Positions 24,862 to 34,103 are shown, numbered from the stretch's first letter. The stretch: DNA of 39,472 nt from GCA-2746795 sp964643965 (GCA_964643965.1 CAZXVH010000036.1:1-39472), one strand, 5' to 3'. Notes: a model not told the origin generated them from the sequence alone. Numbers and translations are program-made.

Positions 24862-27708
24862 TCACAAAATCGAATGTTCGCCAGGGCGGTTGCGGCCGGC
24901 CACGATACGATCCGGCACATTCCAGGGATGCCCTGCGCCCAAATATCCTTCTGCCAGGTAACTCTGGCCCAACATCAAGGCCACAAAACGGCTGCCCACA
25001 TCCAGCAGCGTATCCAAACCCAGGCGCACTTCGCCCACGCGGAACAGCGCCCAATATGGCTTCACAGTAAACGAGGTGTGGGCCGGTTTTTCAATGTTGA
25101 CAATGCGTTCAACCAGCGCCAACTCCTGTAAAACGGCGTCGGTGCGGCGGCTGCTGTTGGTGGGAACCAGGACGCTGAAGTGATGGGCGCTGCGGCGGAT
25201 GGGCAGCGCCAGGGAGACGAACTGAATCCAATCAAACAGATAAGCGCCATCGGCCGGGAATTCATTTTCGGCCGGCAGCGCAATCTGGCTGAACGAGACG
25301 TATGCCTGCGCCCCGCTGAGGGCATAGGCGGCGTTGAGGGCGCTGAGGCGTTGGTAACGGCGGGCCAAAAACGCCTGGTAAGCCGGTTGGTCTAACGAGT
25401 TGACATCGGCGTAGGTGAAGCCGATGGCCCCGCGTATAAAGCGCAGCCAGTCGGCGGCCTTTGCCGCGCCTTGCGGCGTCACCGGCGGCAGGGTGAGTGC
25501 GGCAAAACTGCCGAACGCCGCGCCCCACGCTTCATTGAGCGCCGTGATTTGTGGCTGCCCGGCCGCATCCTGGTAAACACCCTGCAAATAGCTGCGCCAC
25601 CGTTCATGCAAGACGCCGACCCCCTGGGCGGGCGTCCAGGCGTCGCTGGCCGAAATCATCTGTACGCCGCCTAAATCGGTGGGGTCGCCATAGACCACGC
25701 CGGGCTGACTGCGGGTGAGATACTGCTCCACAATGCGGATGGAATGGCGCATAAACTGCCCGCCGCTGCCGCCCATTGTTCCCCCCACCACATCTTCGGT
25801 GAAAAGGGAGTCGTCAGGGCAGGGGTCGAGCGCCAGACGCAGCGCCCGCAGCAGTCCGGCGGGCGTGCCCCGCTGCCGGAACAGGTCGATGGCGTAGCGC
25901 AGAAACAGCCGCCGCCGCCCCTCTTCCCAATCGGGGTCTAAAATGACGCCGAACCAATCGGCCAGCCACTCTAAATATTCGGTATGGGTGGCGTCCACGT
26001 CCAGCAGCGTTTGCACCTGGGCGATGCGCCCTTCCAGGCCGGTGAAGGCGCCTTCTACATTTGCCAGAAAGCGATCGCTAAACGAAGCGGACGCCTCGTC
26101 GTACTGATAAACGGCCGGCAAATATTGGCGCAGGTAGGAAAAGCGCGGGTAATAGAGGCGCAGCGAACGCAAACGGGGCGTGGCCCGGCCGTTGCCGCGA
26201 AAGGTGAGGCGTAGTTGGGCGTAACGGCCGTTTGCCTGCTGCATCAAAAGTTCCCACGTACCCACGCCGTCTAAAATCATCTCGTCATCCGTGAAGGGGC
26301 GATGGTATGGTATCTCGGAGCCGGTGTGCCGCAGATAGGGGCGCGGTTCCGCCTGCCAGGCCATCTGCGCCAGCATCGTCAGATCGTTGGCGGCGCGGCT
26401 TTCCACGATGAGGGCAGTATCGGGCGGAATACGCCCATCGAGACAAAGCCGGTGCCACACGCAGTCCGGCTCTTTGCCATCGAAGACGGCCGTTTCCAAC
26501 GCCCCCATCAGCCGGTAACGGGGGCGGGGCTGCGCCGCCAGCGGCAGCCAGCGCGCCTGCTTGTCGTCGTAATAAACCGCGCCGTCATGGGCTACCAGCG
26601 CTCTGCCCCCATACAGCCGGATGGGAAAATATTGGGGAACCAGGGTCAGCGTCAGGCTGGTTTCCTGGGCCAGCAGGCGCAGGGCAAAGGCTTGATTGCC
26701 TTCGGCCGTCACCAGGTAGAGCGTGCCCTGCACGCTGTCTGGCTCCTGGCTGGCGTCGGCCGCAAAGGCGATGTCATGTCCCCGGCGGGCGCTGCTGGGC
26801 GGGGCGGCGATGTCTTCCAGGAAGGCGGCCAGGGCGTCGTCCAGGGGCACGGCGCCGCCCAACTGCTGGCCGAAGCGGTAGCGGCTGATAGTAGATTGGC
26901 CGCTCGCCGGCGTATCTAAAATGAGGACGGAGCCGTCGGGCAGGCTCTCAATGGCGATGGCGCGGGCTGTGTTGAGCGGCGACGCCAGGCTGCTGCTGAT
27001 GGGGGTGGGCGGCGCATGTTCTCCCGGCGCGGCGCTCTCATCGACCGGCCGAAAAACGGGAACGGGCGCGGCCGGCTCGGGTATCTCCTGGTCGGTGACG
27101 ACGCGGAAATAGCGATCCAGCCCCCAATACCGGTTGGCTTCGTCCAAAATCCAGACGCCGCTGTTGGGGCCAGGGGCGATGTCGAGCGGGGCAAAATCGA
27201 CGGCGTCCGGCCAATGCAGGCGCAGCGGCGATCCGCCGGTGTGCAGGTCAAAGACGAGCAGCCCTTTTGGCTCCAGGACGCCTACTACCAAATAATGATG
27301 GTCGGTGACGGCCAGGCCGCGCAAATTGAGCGGCGCAGTTACCGGTGGGGCGATGGTCTGGAAGGCGCCGCGGTGCTCGGGCAGCGGGCAGTTATCTTGG
27401 GCATGGGCCACCGACCAGAACAGTTCAGGAGAACGGCCGTTATGCCCCCAAAACCAGATTTCTTGCCCATTCTCAGACAGCCAATACCAGTTGCCATAGC
27501 GGTCCCGGTCCGCGCCGCGCCGGTGGGTGGGCGTCACCGCTTCATCCAGGGAAGAGGTGGGGAAGCGGAACAGGCGCGGCCGCAGGCCAATGGCGCGGCG
27601 CTCCTCATCCCACCACAAATCCGGCTCTCCTTCAGCGGCAGGGGGGATGAGGGGGTTCCAGTCGGAACGGCCGTTTATCAAATGAAATTTCGTGTTATTG
27701 ACATCCAT
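24862..27708 (-). CDS. Baseplate/tail protein with TIGR02242-type domain (Afp12-like) and a large N-terminal extension
   Basis: 948 residues. The part from about residue 515 on is the phage-tail-like domain of eCIS baseplates (TIGR02242/tail protein I): FSYLRQYLPAVYQYDEASAS, FLANVEGAFTGLEGRI, YLEWLADWFGVILDPDWEE, RLFLRYAIDLFRQRGTPAGL. In T4 terms it corresponds to the gp7-type wedge role. The first 500 residues consist of repeated beta-rich blocks such as HHYLVVGVLEPKGLLVFDLH and PNSGVWILDEANRYWGLD, which look like a beta-propeller. This N-terminal fusion is seen in some eCIS but not in Afp12. ATG 27708 has a weak ribosome-binding site. Gene order after baseplate J agrees with Afp11-Afp12. 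Confidence 0.88.
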   Translation of the reverse strand: MDVNNTKFHLINGRSDWNPLIPPAAEGEPDLWWDEERRAIGLRPRLFRFPTSSLDEAVTPTHRRGADRDRYGNWYWLSENGQEIWFWGHNGRSPELFWSVAHAQDNCPLPEHRGAFQTIAPPVTAPLNLRGLAVTDHHYLVVGVLEPKGLLVFDLHTGGSPLRLHWPDAVDFAPLDIAPGPNSGVWILDEANRYWGLDRYFRVVTDQEIPEPAAPVPVFRPVDESAAPGEHAPPTPISSSLASPLNTARAIAIESLPDGSVLILDTPASGQSTISRYRFGQQLGGAVPLDDALAAFLEDIAAPPSSARRGHDIAFAADASQEPDSVQGTLYLVTAEGNQAFALRLLAQETSLTLTLVPQYFPIRLYGGRALVAHDGAVYYDDKQARWLPLAAQPRPRYRLMGALETAVFDGKEPDCVWHRLCLDGRIPPDTALIVESRAANDLTMLAQMAWQAEPRPYLRHTGSEIPYHRPFTDDEMILDGVGTWELLMQQANGRYAQLRLTFRGNGRATPRLRSLRLYYPRFSYLRQYLPAVYQYDEASASFSDRFLANVEGAFTGLEGRIAQVQTLLDVDATHTEYLEWLADWFGVILDPDWEEGRRRLFLRYAIDLFRQRGTPAGLLRALRLALDPCPDDSLFTEDVVGGTMGGSGGQFMRHSIRIVEQYLTRSQPGVVYGDPTDLGGVQMISASDAWTPAQGVGVLHERWRSYLQGVYQDAAGQPQITALNEAWGAAFGSFAALTLPPVTPQGAAKAADWLRFIRGAIGFTYADVNSLDQPAYQAFLARRYQRLSALNAAYALSGAQAYVSFSQIALPAENEFPADGAYLFDWIQFVSLALPIRRSAHHFSVLVPTNSSRRTDAVLQELALVERIVNIEKPAHTSFTVKPYWALFRVGEVRLGLDTLLDVGSRFVALMLGQSYLAEGYLGAGHPWNVPDRIVAGRNRPGEHSIL

Positions 27709-27710
27709 TG

Positions 27711-27776
27711 GTTAGTCCAGTAGTTGAGTAGTCGGATAGTCTGGTAGTCGAGTAGTCGGATAGTCGGGTTGTCCTT
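27711..27776. repeat. Simple-sequence spacer of TAGTCGGATAGTC units
   Basis: The spacer between the tail protein start and the baseplate J stop is built of imperfect copies of TAGTCGGATAGTC/TAGTCTGG/TAGTCGAG. The same unit fills another spacer at 34037-34103. Confidence 0.85.
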
Positions 27777-27790
27777 CATCATTCATCGTT

Positions 27791-30058
27791 TTATAGGCAT
27801 TCTGCGGGCAGCACGGGCACGGGCGTCACTTTAGTGGTGGGGGGCGGGGCTGCGCCGCCGCGCAGATCGTCCAGTGGTTGGGGGCTGCCAGACTGCACGG
27901 CCAGACCGGCCAGCCGGGGAAGCTGAAGACCGGTGAGGGGAACGGCCGTTTGCGCCCCGCCTGTCTGCAAAGCCACCAGCACCGAATTGACCTTGGCCAC
28001 GCCGGGAACCCGCGCCGCCACGGCCAGCAGTTCTAACGGTTCCACCGGTTTTTGCAGCGGCCAACCGCTGCCTTCAAAGCCGCCGGTTAGCGGCGATAAA
28101 AATTGGCGCAAAATCTCTTTCACCGCTTCCCGAATAGGGGCGACGTTTTGCCCCGGCGCCACATCAATGCCCACGGAGACCCAGATGGGCACATACGCCG
28201 GGCCGCGCACATGCACTTCGGTGGTGATCACGCGGCGGGGATCCAGGTATTGGCATACCGTGTCCAGGAAGAGGCGGTCGGGCACGGGCGCTTCCGGCTG
28301 AGCCTGGTCATAAAGGGGAATCACCAGCACCGTGACCACGCCGTCGGACAAGACATCCGGTATCTCGGGGTGATGCAGGGCCAGCACTTCCACCCGGCCC
28401 AAATCCACGCCGGGGGTGCGCCAGGTGATCGTTTTGAAATCAGCCTGGGAAACCAGCCGATCCCGGTGCTGCAAATAGGTGGGGATGCGCCGCTCCGCTT
28501 CTGTCACCGTTTCCGCTTCATCGCCGCCCCAGGTGGGGATGGGATTGGCGACCTTGACGCCGGCCGGCAGGCTGGGGCCTTTGTTGATGGCGCCGATGCC
28601 CACATTTCCCTGACGGCCGCCGCCATAATCATAGCTGGCGCGGATGACAGCGCCGCGTGGGGGGCGCATCCCGCGCAGGCCGTCGCCAAAACGCAGTTCG
28701 CCCGATTCCCGATCCAACGTGAACACCTTGGTGGGCTGCGCCGCGCTCTCCATCGGTTGACTGCCGGGCGTGGTTTGGGGAGCGCGTACCGGCACTTCTG
28801 GCCCGGCCGCCAGCAGATCGTCCGTTTCTTGCCACAGTTCGCCGTTGACGGTGAGCTGCACCGTGCCTTTCAAGACCGGCGTGTTGACCAGCGTCAAAAT
28901 CTGGTCTGGTTCGCCGCTGCCCTGCCCCACGTTTTCAGAGAAGAGATGCACCCGTTGGCTGATGCGGGCGGTATTGACGCCCAGCCAACTGAGTGAGCCG
29001 TGCAGCTGGTTGGTAGACTCTGCTTGCGCCTCGTCGCGGCGCAGCCCCACGCGCAGCCAGGTGATGACGCGAGCCTGCACGTCGGTGTCTTCCAGGTAGG
29101 GTGGGAAATCGCCTGAACCCTGCTCCATCGGTTCCAGGTTGGGCCAGAGGGTGAGGTCGCTGCTGCCGGGCAGGGGGATCTGCACCACGCCCGGTTCGGT
29201 GAGCAGGTCGGCGCTGGGAATCACATCCAGGCTGCGGTAATGGGCGACGCGCTCGCTCTCGTTGAGGGGCAGGCCGCCGGCCGGAATCAGCGGCATCTGG
29301 AAGGTGAGGCCGCCTTGATTGGCGGTAGAAGGGGGGCCGCCGGGCAGCAGCACGTGTTCGGCGGCGGTCAATGAAGGCAGCACGCCCAGCGTCAGCACTT
29401 TGTGGGCGATGGCTTCCCGCGTCTGCTGGATGACGGCGGCATTGGCGTCGCGGGCCAGCAGCGCCACCCAGAGGGAGCCGTCTACCGTGTCCTGGTTGCT
29501 GGCTAAATTGATGGCCGGGAAGTCGGCGCCGGCCGTGGGCGCTTCCAGCGGTTTGGTTTCGTAGTAGCTCAAGACTTCGCCGCTGCTTTCATCGGCAAAG
29601 CTCTCGTATAGTTGTCTATAGATGGCGTCCACTTCGCTGAATTGGGCGGCGGCGAGGGGGGCTTTGTAGTAGATGCGGCTTTCGATGGGCAGCACGTCGA
29701 GGCCATCGAGCAGGCGGAAGGGGACGGGGCCGGCAAACAGGTCTAAACCGGCCGTGAGGGTTTCTACCTGGAGTGGGCCGCGTAAGTTGCTGAAGCTGAC
29801 GAGTCCCTGGGCGGCGGCGGCCGGCTGCATGGGGATGCGCAGCAGTTGCAAGAACTTTTTGCGGTTGCGTTCTGGGATGAGGTTGCTGCGGTAGAGCAGG
29901 TTTTCGGTCATGAAGGCGAAAAGCTGGAGCAGGGTGACGCCAGGGTCGCTGTCGTTGAAGTTGGTCCATTCCGGGTTGTGCACGGGGATGCGGGCCAGCG
30001 CTTCAGCCAGGATTTGGTTGTAGTTTCGGTCGTCGAGGGTCGGTATGGTTAAGGGCAT
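27791..30058 (-). CDS. Baseplate J-like wedge protein (Afp11-like)
   Basis: 755 residues, gpJ/gp6-type baseplate wedge. The N-terminus is diagnostic: LDDRNYNQILAEALARIPVH, PEWTNFNDSDPGVTLLQLFA and LYRSNLIPERNRKKFLQLLR. The C-terminal 300 residues are also typical (GGRQGNVGIGAINKG, RRIPTYLQHRDRLVSQADFK, and LDPRRVITTEVHVRGPAYVP with PIREAVKEILRQFLSPLTGG). It should assemble with gp25 and the next protein to form the wedge around hub and spike. Strong CAGGAGAC before ATG 30058. Its 5' spacer holds one of the 49-nt repeats. Confidence 0.95.
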   Translation of the reverse strand: MPLTIPTLDDRNYNQILAEALARIPVHNPEWTNFNDSDPGVTLLQLFAFMTENLLYRSNLIPERNRKKFLQLLRIPMQPAAAAQGLVSFSNLRGPLQVETLTAGLDLFAGPVPFRLLDGLDVLPIESRIYYKAPLAAAQFSEVDAIYRQLYESFADESSGEVLSYYETKPLEAPTAGADFPAINLASNQDTVDGSLWVALLARDANAAVIQQTREAIAHKVLTLGVLPSLTAAEHVLLPGGPPSTANQGGLTFQMPLIPAGGLPLNESERVAHYRSLDVIPSADLLTEPGVVQIPLPGSSDLTLWPNLEPMEQGSGDFPPYLEDTDVQARVITWLRVGLRRDEAQAESTNQLHGSLSWLGVNTARISQRVHLFSENVGQGSGEPDQILTLVNTPVLKGTVQLTVNGELWQETDDLLAAGPEVPVRAPQTTPGSQPMESAAQPTKVFTLDRESGELRFGDGLRGMRPPRGAVIRASYDYGGGRQGNVGIGAINKGPSLPAGVKVANPIPTWGGDEAETVTEAERRIPTYLQHRDRLVSQADFKTITWRTPGVDLGRVEVLALHHPEIPDVLSDGVVTVLVIPLYDQAQPEAPVPDRLFLDTVCQYLDPRRVITTEVHVRGPAYVPIWVSVGIDVAPGQNVAPIREAVKEILRQFLSPLTGGFEGSGWPLQKPVEPLELLAVAARVPGVAKVNSVLVALQTGGAQTAVPLTGLQLPRLAGLAVQSGSPQPLDDLRGGAAPPPTTKVTPVPVLPAECL

Positions 30059-30080
30059 TGGTTAGTCTCCTGTAAAAATG

Positions 30081-30129
30081 GGAGCGCGGACAGCCTGTCC
30101 GCCCAACGCCGTCTGGAAGACGGCGCTCC
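30081..30129. repeat. 49-nt double-hairpin repeat, divergent copy
   Basis: Same length and plan as the other four copies, with different hairpins: outer GGAGC/GCTCC, inner GCGGACAG/CTGTCCGC and GCCGTC-TGGAA-GACGGC. The stems have changed on both sides, so the structure is conserved rather than the sequence. It lies between the gp25 stop and the baseplate J ribosome-binding site. Confidence 0.85.
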
Positions 30130-30130
30130 A

Positions 30131-30526
30131 TTAGCCTGTTAATTTGACGGTGAGGCTGATCTGGTCTGGGGTGTTGGCAGCGATGAGACGATAGCGGATG
30201 GTGACAACGGCCGTTTGCCCATCAGTAGGGTGTGGTTTGACGGTGACTTCATCCAGGGCAATGCGCGGTTCCCAACGCCCCAATGATTGGCTGATGCGTT
30301 CCTGGATGAGGCGGTGGGTGGCGACGGTGTTGGGTTCGTACAGGAAGGATTGCAAGCCGCCGCCAAAGGTGGGCAGCAAGAGCCGTTCCTTTGCTTCCGT
30401 CATCAAAATAACTTGAATGGATTCCCGAATGTTATCCGCGCCGCTTGACCAGGCTAAACGGCCGTTGGCGTCAATGCGCGGCGGGAAACTGATACTGCGT
30501 CCATACAATTTGCCTTCGTCAAACAT
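30131..30526 (-). CDS. GPW/gp25-like baseplate protein (Afp9-like)
   Basis: 131 residues, the usual size of gp25-type wedge proteins. Family features: ISFPPRIDANGRLAWSSGAD, NIRESIQVILMTEAKERLLL, PTFGGGLQSFLYEPNT and IQERISQSLGRWEPRIALDE. In T4-type machines gp25 links the tube/hub to the wedge and starts sheath polymerisation. GGAGTAACAG precedes the ATG, inside the end of the preceding gene. Only 3 bp separate the two, so they are translated as a unit. Confidence 0.95.
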   Translation of the reverse strand: MFDEGKLYGRSISFPPRIDANGRLAWSSGADNIRESIQVILMTEAKERLLLPTFGGGLQSFLYEPNTVATHRLIQERISQSLGRWEPRIALDEVTVKPHPTDGQTAVVTIRYRLIAANTPDQISLTVKLTG

Positions 30527-30529
30527 CTG

Positions 30530-32158
30530 TTACTCCACGTCGATACTGATTGGTAAACAAATCTTCAGGAACGGTATCCAGAAGAAAATGATATTGAGCA
30601 AAGAGACGATAATCATCAGCAAAATCAGGGCGCAAATGGTGATGATAGGGATGGAGAGCGAACAGATCATGCCGATGTTGATGTTAGGCGGGCCGGGAAT
30701 ATCGCCGTTGTCCAAATCTTCCAGGCTGATGTTTTGCACCCGATCCATCTGCTTGCGCAGTTCGTTGGAGATGAGGAACGAGACGCTTTTGGGGAACTTG
30801 CGCAGCCCTTTGATGCTGGTATCCACCGGCATGGCGATGCGGATGGGTCGCGCCGGGGCGTCCGGATCAAAGAAGGGGGCCAGTTGGAAGGGAACCGATG
30901 GCTCCTGGCTGACAACGGCCGGAAAGGTGGGGCAGTTTTGCTTTTCGTACACGCAGCGCGCCACATAAAACGCCCCGGCATTGGCGTCAACTTTGGGCAG
31001 GCGCTCCAGGTCGGGCGCTAAATCGGCGAACTGCTCACTGGGCGGCGCAGGGTTGGCGGGCAAATTATTTTTGACGGTTTGCTCAAAATCACTGTTGGCG
31101 TCGTCGTGGCTGGCATTGAGAATGGCTAAATCGTCAATGGCGGCGGCGATGTTGGCGTCGATATTGCCGGCCGTAATTTGGGGCGTGATGAAGGTGAGGG
31201 TGGTGATGTCGCCGCTGAGGATGGCAGCGCGGTGGGCGAGAACGGTTTGCAGCGCCTCGCCCCAATCGGTGTCGGCCGTGAAATCCCGCCCGGCCAGATT
31301 GCCCCCCGCCAGATCATCATCCCAGCCGTCGGGCAGGTAATCGTCGATGAACTCGGCTAAATCCAGCAGGGCAAAGAGCATCACTTCCTGCGCCTGGTCA
31401 GTGGGCAGGGGGTGGGTTGTATTTGCCAATGCCTGCCGCAGACCCACGAAACCGCCGATAACGGCCGTTTCAAACTGCGCCATGCGGTAATCAGCCAACG
31501 GGTCAGATGGGGAAGGCGTCACGTCTAGCGGATTGGGGCCGCCAGCCGCTTCATACGTCTCCCGGCTGCCCACTGACAGAAAACCGGCCAACATGCGCCG
31601 CCGGCGGCCGTTTTCGCCGTAACTCAGGGGGAACATGGGCAGCCGTTCTTCGGCAAACGGGATTTCTCCCACCGTCAGGTCATCGACATTCAAAGCATGA
31701 GGCACGGGCCGCCAGCCCAGGCCGGTAAACCAGCCGTACTCCTGCGTTGGCCCCCCGTTTTCATCTGCCACCAGGCGGCGCAGCACAAAGGAAACCTTCT
31801 CCGCTTTGGCCGTGTCGATGACCCGATCCGGCAGGCCGGGAATGCGGCAGACGAGGCTGGCTGTCACCAGGTAAAAGCGCTGGTGGGCGGGATGGTACAG
31901 CTTGAGCGGTTGGGCAGAGGCTTGTTCCAGCCAGCCGACTTTTGGCTGCTGCCAGGTTTCCGGTTGGGCGACGTAACGGGTAACGGCCGTTTCATCATCC
32001 CCTATCCGCCCCAAACTGGCCGACAACTCTTCCATAAAATTGTCATTGTCAAAGCGCAGCAGCGTGGGCTGGCGAAAACGGCGTTTATTCGTTTCATCTT
32101 TCAGCGCCGCTGACCATACGGGTGAGGGCGCCTGCCATTGCACGGTATGAGAATGCAC
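30530..32158 (-). CDS. eCIS-locus protein of unknown function with a C-terminal hydrophobic segment
   Basis: 542 residues, family not recognised. It lies between the spike and gp25 genes. The first 250 residues are globular (LLRFDNDNFMEELSASLGRI, LYHPAHQRFYLVTASLVCRI, YGWFTGLGWRPVPHALNVDD). A mostly helical middle follows. The last 60 residues contain a long run of Ile/Leu/Val/Phe (from about residue 493: ICSLSIPIITICALILLMII, continuing to about 535), long enough for one or two membrane spans. Start codon is GTG (32158), with AAGGAC upstream. In Afp/PVC this position encodes soluble baseplate parts, so a hydrophobic tail suggests membrane attachment or insertion into another protein. Both are inferences. 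Confidence 0.75.
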   Translation of the reverse strand: MHSHTVQWQAPSPVWSAALKDETNKRRFRQPTLLRFDNDNFMEELSASLGRIGDDETAVTRYVAQPETWQQPKVGWLEQASAQPLKLYHPAHQRFYLVTASLVCRIPGLPDRVIDTAKAEKVSFVLRRLVADENGGPTQEYGWFTGLGWRPVPHALNVDDLTVGEIPFAEERLPMFPLSYGENGRRRRMLAGFLSVGSRETYEAAGGPNPLDVTPSPSDPLADYRMAQFETAVIGGFVGLRQALANTTHPLPTDQAQEVMLFALLDLAEFIDDYLPDGWDDDLAGGNLAGRDFTADTDWGEALQTVLAHRAAILSGDITTLTFITPQITAGNIDANIAAAIDDLAILNASHDDANSDFEQTVKNNLPANPAPPSEQFADLAPDLERLPKVDANAGAFYVARCVYEKQNCPTFPAVVSQEPSVPFQLAPFFDPDAPARPIRIAMPVDTSIKGLRKFPKSVSFLISNELRKQMDRVQNISLEDLDNGDIPGPPNINIGMICSLSIPIITICALILLMIIVSLLNIIFFWIPFLKICLPISIDVE

Positions 32159-32169
32159 GTTTTAGTCCT

Positions 32170-32889
32170 TTACCAAATATTGCCCGCGCCAGGGGTATAA
32201 CTGGCGCTGACCACTGAATTGCTGATAACCGTATCCGCCTGCACTACACCGCTGAATTTGCTCATGCCGGCGTTGACGGTGACCATGCCCGCCGATATTT
32301 CCACGGTGCTGGCGTTGATGGTCACTTTGGCCGAGGCGTTGACGGTGATACCGGCTGATTCCAGGGTGACGCTGTTGCCGTTGCTGTCTACCGCTTCCAC
32401 CGTGCCGGGACCGTCTTTGAGCGTGATTTTTTGGCCGCCCGGCGTTTCCAGGATCATCGTTTCCTGGCCGCTGCTGTCGTCCAGGGTGATCTGTACGCCG
32501 CTGCGGGTGCGCAGCTTTTTGATGTTGTTCTCGCCGCCGCCGTCCATGCTCTCCGGCGGCGCGTCCTGGCCGTTCCACAGCGCCCCCACCACATACGGGC
32601 GGCGGGGATCGCCGGCTTCAAAGGCGACCAGCACCTCATCTTCCACGTCGGGGATGAACCAACTGCCCCGATCATTGCCCGCCATCATGGTTGCCAGCCG
32701 CGCCCACGCCTCATAGGCGCTGCCCTCGCTGTCCGGCGACCAGGGCAGTTTTACGCGAACGCGCCCCTGTCCATCGGGATCGGCAATGTCGGTAACGAGC
32801 GCCGCATAGACACCGTAAAATGTGCCGCCGTAGCCCAGAGGGGAACGGCCGTTTATGGGTTCATCGAGTAAATAAGGTGTTAAGTGCAT
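32170..32889 (-). CDS. gp5/VgrG-like spike protein (OB fold plus beta-helix)
   Basis: 239 residues. Residues about 24-110 are the Phage_base_V/gp5 OB fold: GVYAALVTDIADPDGQGRVR, VKLPWSPDSEG, WARLATMMAGNDRGSWFIPD and VEDEVLVAFEAGDPRRPYVV with GALWNGQD. Residues about 122-215 are short regular beta strands (TRSGVQITLDDSSGQETMIL, GQKITLKDG, GITVNASAKVTINASTVEIS) that would form the trimeric beta-helix needle. There is no lysozyme domain, as usual for eCIS. Together with the next upstream gene (gp27-like hub) it is a split VgrG. In Afp8 hub and spike are one protein. No good ribosome-binding site is seen before ATG 32889. Confidence 0.93.
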   Translation of the reverse strand: MHLTPYLLDEPINGRSPLGYGGTFYGVYAALVTDIADPDGQGRVRVKLPWSPDSEGSAYEAWARLATMMAGNDRGSWFIPDVEDEVLVAFEAGDPRRPYVVGALWNGQDAPPESMDGGGENNIKKLRTRSGVQITLDDSSGQETMILETPGGQKITLKDGPGTVEAVDSNGNSVTLESAGITVNASAKVTINASTVEISAGMVTVNAGMSKFSGVVQADTVISNSVVSASYTPGAGNIW

Positions 32890-32903
32890 AAGATCACATG
32901 TTT

Positions 32904-32930
32904 GAGATTAGAGATTGGAGATTGGAGATA
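32904..32930. repeat. GAGATTGGA simple repeat, inverted relative to a copy at 34104
   Basis: GAGATTAGAGATTGG (32904-32918), followed by a further GAGATTGGAGAT, fills the spacer between spike and hub genes. Its exact reverse complement CCAATCTCTAATCTC lies at 34104-34118 on the other side of the hub gene, so a 15-bp inverted repeat brackets that gene. Confidence 0.75.
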
Positions 32931-32957
32931 TTGTGCCTCTCGCTCTCGCTCTATTCT

Positions 32958-34034
32958 CTAGCTCTGGCCCAATCCGGGCCGTTCCACTTCAAAATGGGTG
33001 CGGAATCCTTGTTGACCGTCGAAGGTGTGGCGAACGGCCGTTACAAAATATTTACCGTCAAACAGCGGGCCTAAACCGGATAGAGAAACATATGCGCCCA
33101 CCCGGATGCGGCCGTCGCCTTCCGCCACGCCGCGCCCCGTCACAAAACGGCGGGCGATGCGCCGGTATTGAGCTTCCGCCTGGGCCTGCGCTTCCTGCAA
33201 AGTAAGAGGCACGGTATGCACCAGACGATCCGCACGTACGCCAACGGCCGTTTCCAACACCTGCCCGCCGCCTTGATGGCCGTTTAACTCGCTCTGAATG
33301 GCGGCGGCCGTCGCTTCATGTTCGATGGTATCCTTCGCCGACACATCCCAGCCGCTGACGGTGAGCGACGAGCGCTGCTGCGCCAAATCCGCCAGCACCG
33401 AAAAGGCGATGAGTCTCTGCCCATAGGTCAGTGCCACGCTGCCTTCGTCGCGGCGGCCTCGCGCTTGCACATGGAGCGTGTCGCCGGCCAGCCAACATTC
33501 GGCGTCAATGGCACGGGCGCGATCCCGCAAAAAGGCGAGATCGCTCTGGTTCACCTGCGCCAACACCCGGTAGGTTGGCCCGTCGATGTCAAAGGCGGTG
33601 CGCAGGCTGTGCTGCGAGGCGATTTGCTGCATCACATCTTCATCGCTGACATCCTCAAAGGTGCGGGTACGCCGCGTCATGCGCAGGTCTTGCAGCCGGT
33701 CTTCCGCCAGCACCACCAGCTCCGGCGGCCGGGTTTGCGGATAATTGGCTTCCAGCCCCATGATGCGGCCGGCGAAAATCTCCGCTTCCGTCTCACCCGA
33801 CCCGGCCGTGACGGCGAACGGTTTGCCAAACTCCACCACATCCCGGCCAAAATAGAGGAAGCCTACGCCGCCGCCGCTGGTCCCCCAGTTGCCAAAGGTG
33901 GCCTCGCAGCGATACAACCCGGCGGTGGTCTCTTCGACCATCAGGTTCATCAGCCCGTCAGACAGGGAGGCGTTCTTCTGTCCATCCAGTTGAATGGCCG
34001 GCCGTGCGGCGTAAAATGCGGAAGTTGTGGTCAT
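32958..34034 (-). CDS. gp27-like hub protein (VgrG N-terminal / late control D type)
   Basis: 358 residues, the tail hub joining the trimeric spike to the hexameric tube. The pattern of gpD/gp27 proteins is present: a first barrel (AFYAARPAIQLDGQKNASLS, LYRCEATFGNWG), FAGRIMGLEANYP with ELVVLAEDRLQDLRMTRRTR and YRVLAQVNQSDLAFLRDRAR with AIDAECWLAGDTLHVQARGR. The family-typical end YRRIARRFVTGRGVAEGDGR, then GAYVSLSGLGPLFDGKYFVT, completes it. The spike domain is the next gene. No clear ribosome-binding site before ATG 34034, where a TAGTCGG simple repeat intervenes. Confidence 0.93.
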   Translation of the reverse strand: MTTTSAFYAARPAIQLDGQKNASLSDGLMNLMVEETTAGLYRCEATFGNWGTSGGGVGFLYFGRDVVEFGKPFAVTAGSGETEAEIFAGRIMGLEANYPQTRPPELVVLAEDRLQDLRMTRRTRTFEDVSDEDVMQQIASQHSLRTAFDIDGPTYRVLAQVNQSDLAFLRDRARAIDAECWLAGDTLHVQARGRRDEGSVALTYGQRLIAFSVLADLAQQRSSLTVSGWDVSAKDTIEHEATAAAIQSELNGHQGGGQVLETAVGVRADRLVHTVPLTLQEAQAQAEAQYRRIARRFVTGRGVAEGDGRIRVGAYVSLSGLGPLFDGKYFVTAVRHTFDGQQGFRTHFEVERPGLGQS

Positions 34035-34036
34035 AG

Positions 34037-34103
34037 TTGGTTAGTCGGATAGTCTGGTAGTCGGTTAGTCTGGTAGTCGGTTAGTCGGATAGTCGGTTAG
34101 TTT
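34037..34103. repeat. Simple-sequence spacer of TAGTCGGATAGTC units, second site
   Basis: About five imperfect copies of TAGTCGG/TAGTCTGG in tandem, followed by CT-rich sequence to about 34150. Nearly the same units occur at 27711-27776, in another spacer of the same operon. Confidence 0.85.

Noticed and set aside
23781..25070. 429-residue plus-strand frame across the fibre-like and tail protein genes
   Set aside because: It reads antisense to two supported genes and through the 49-nt repeat (giving GARTSRSLFAGETPALH), so it is not a gene.
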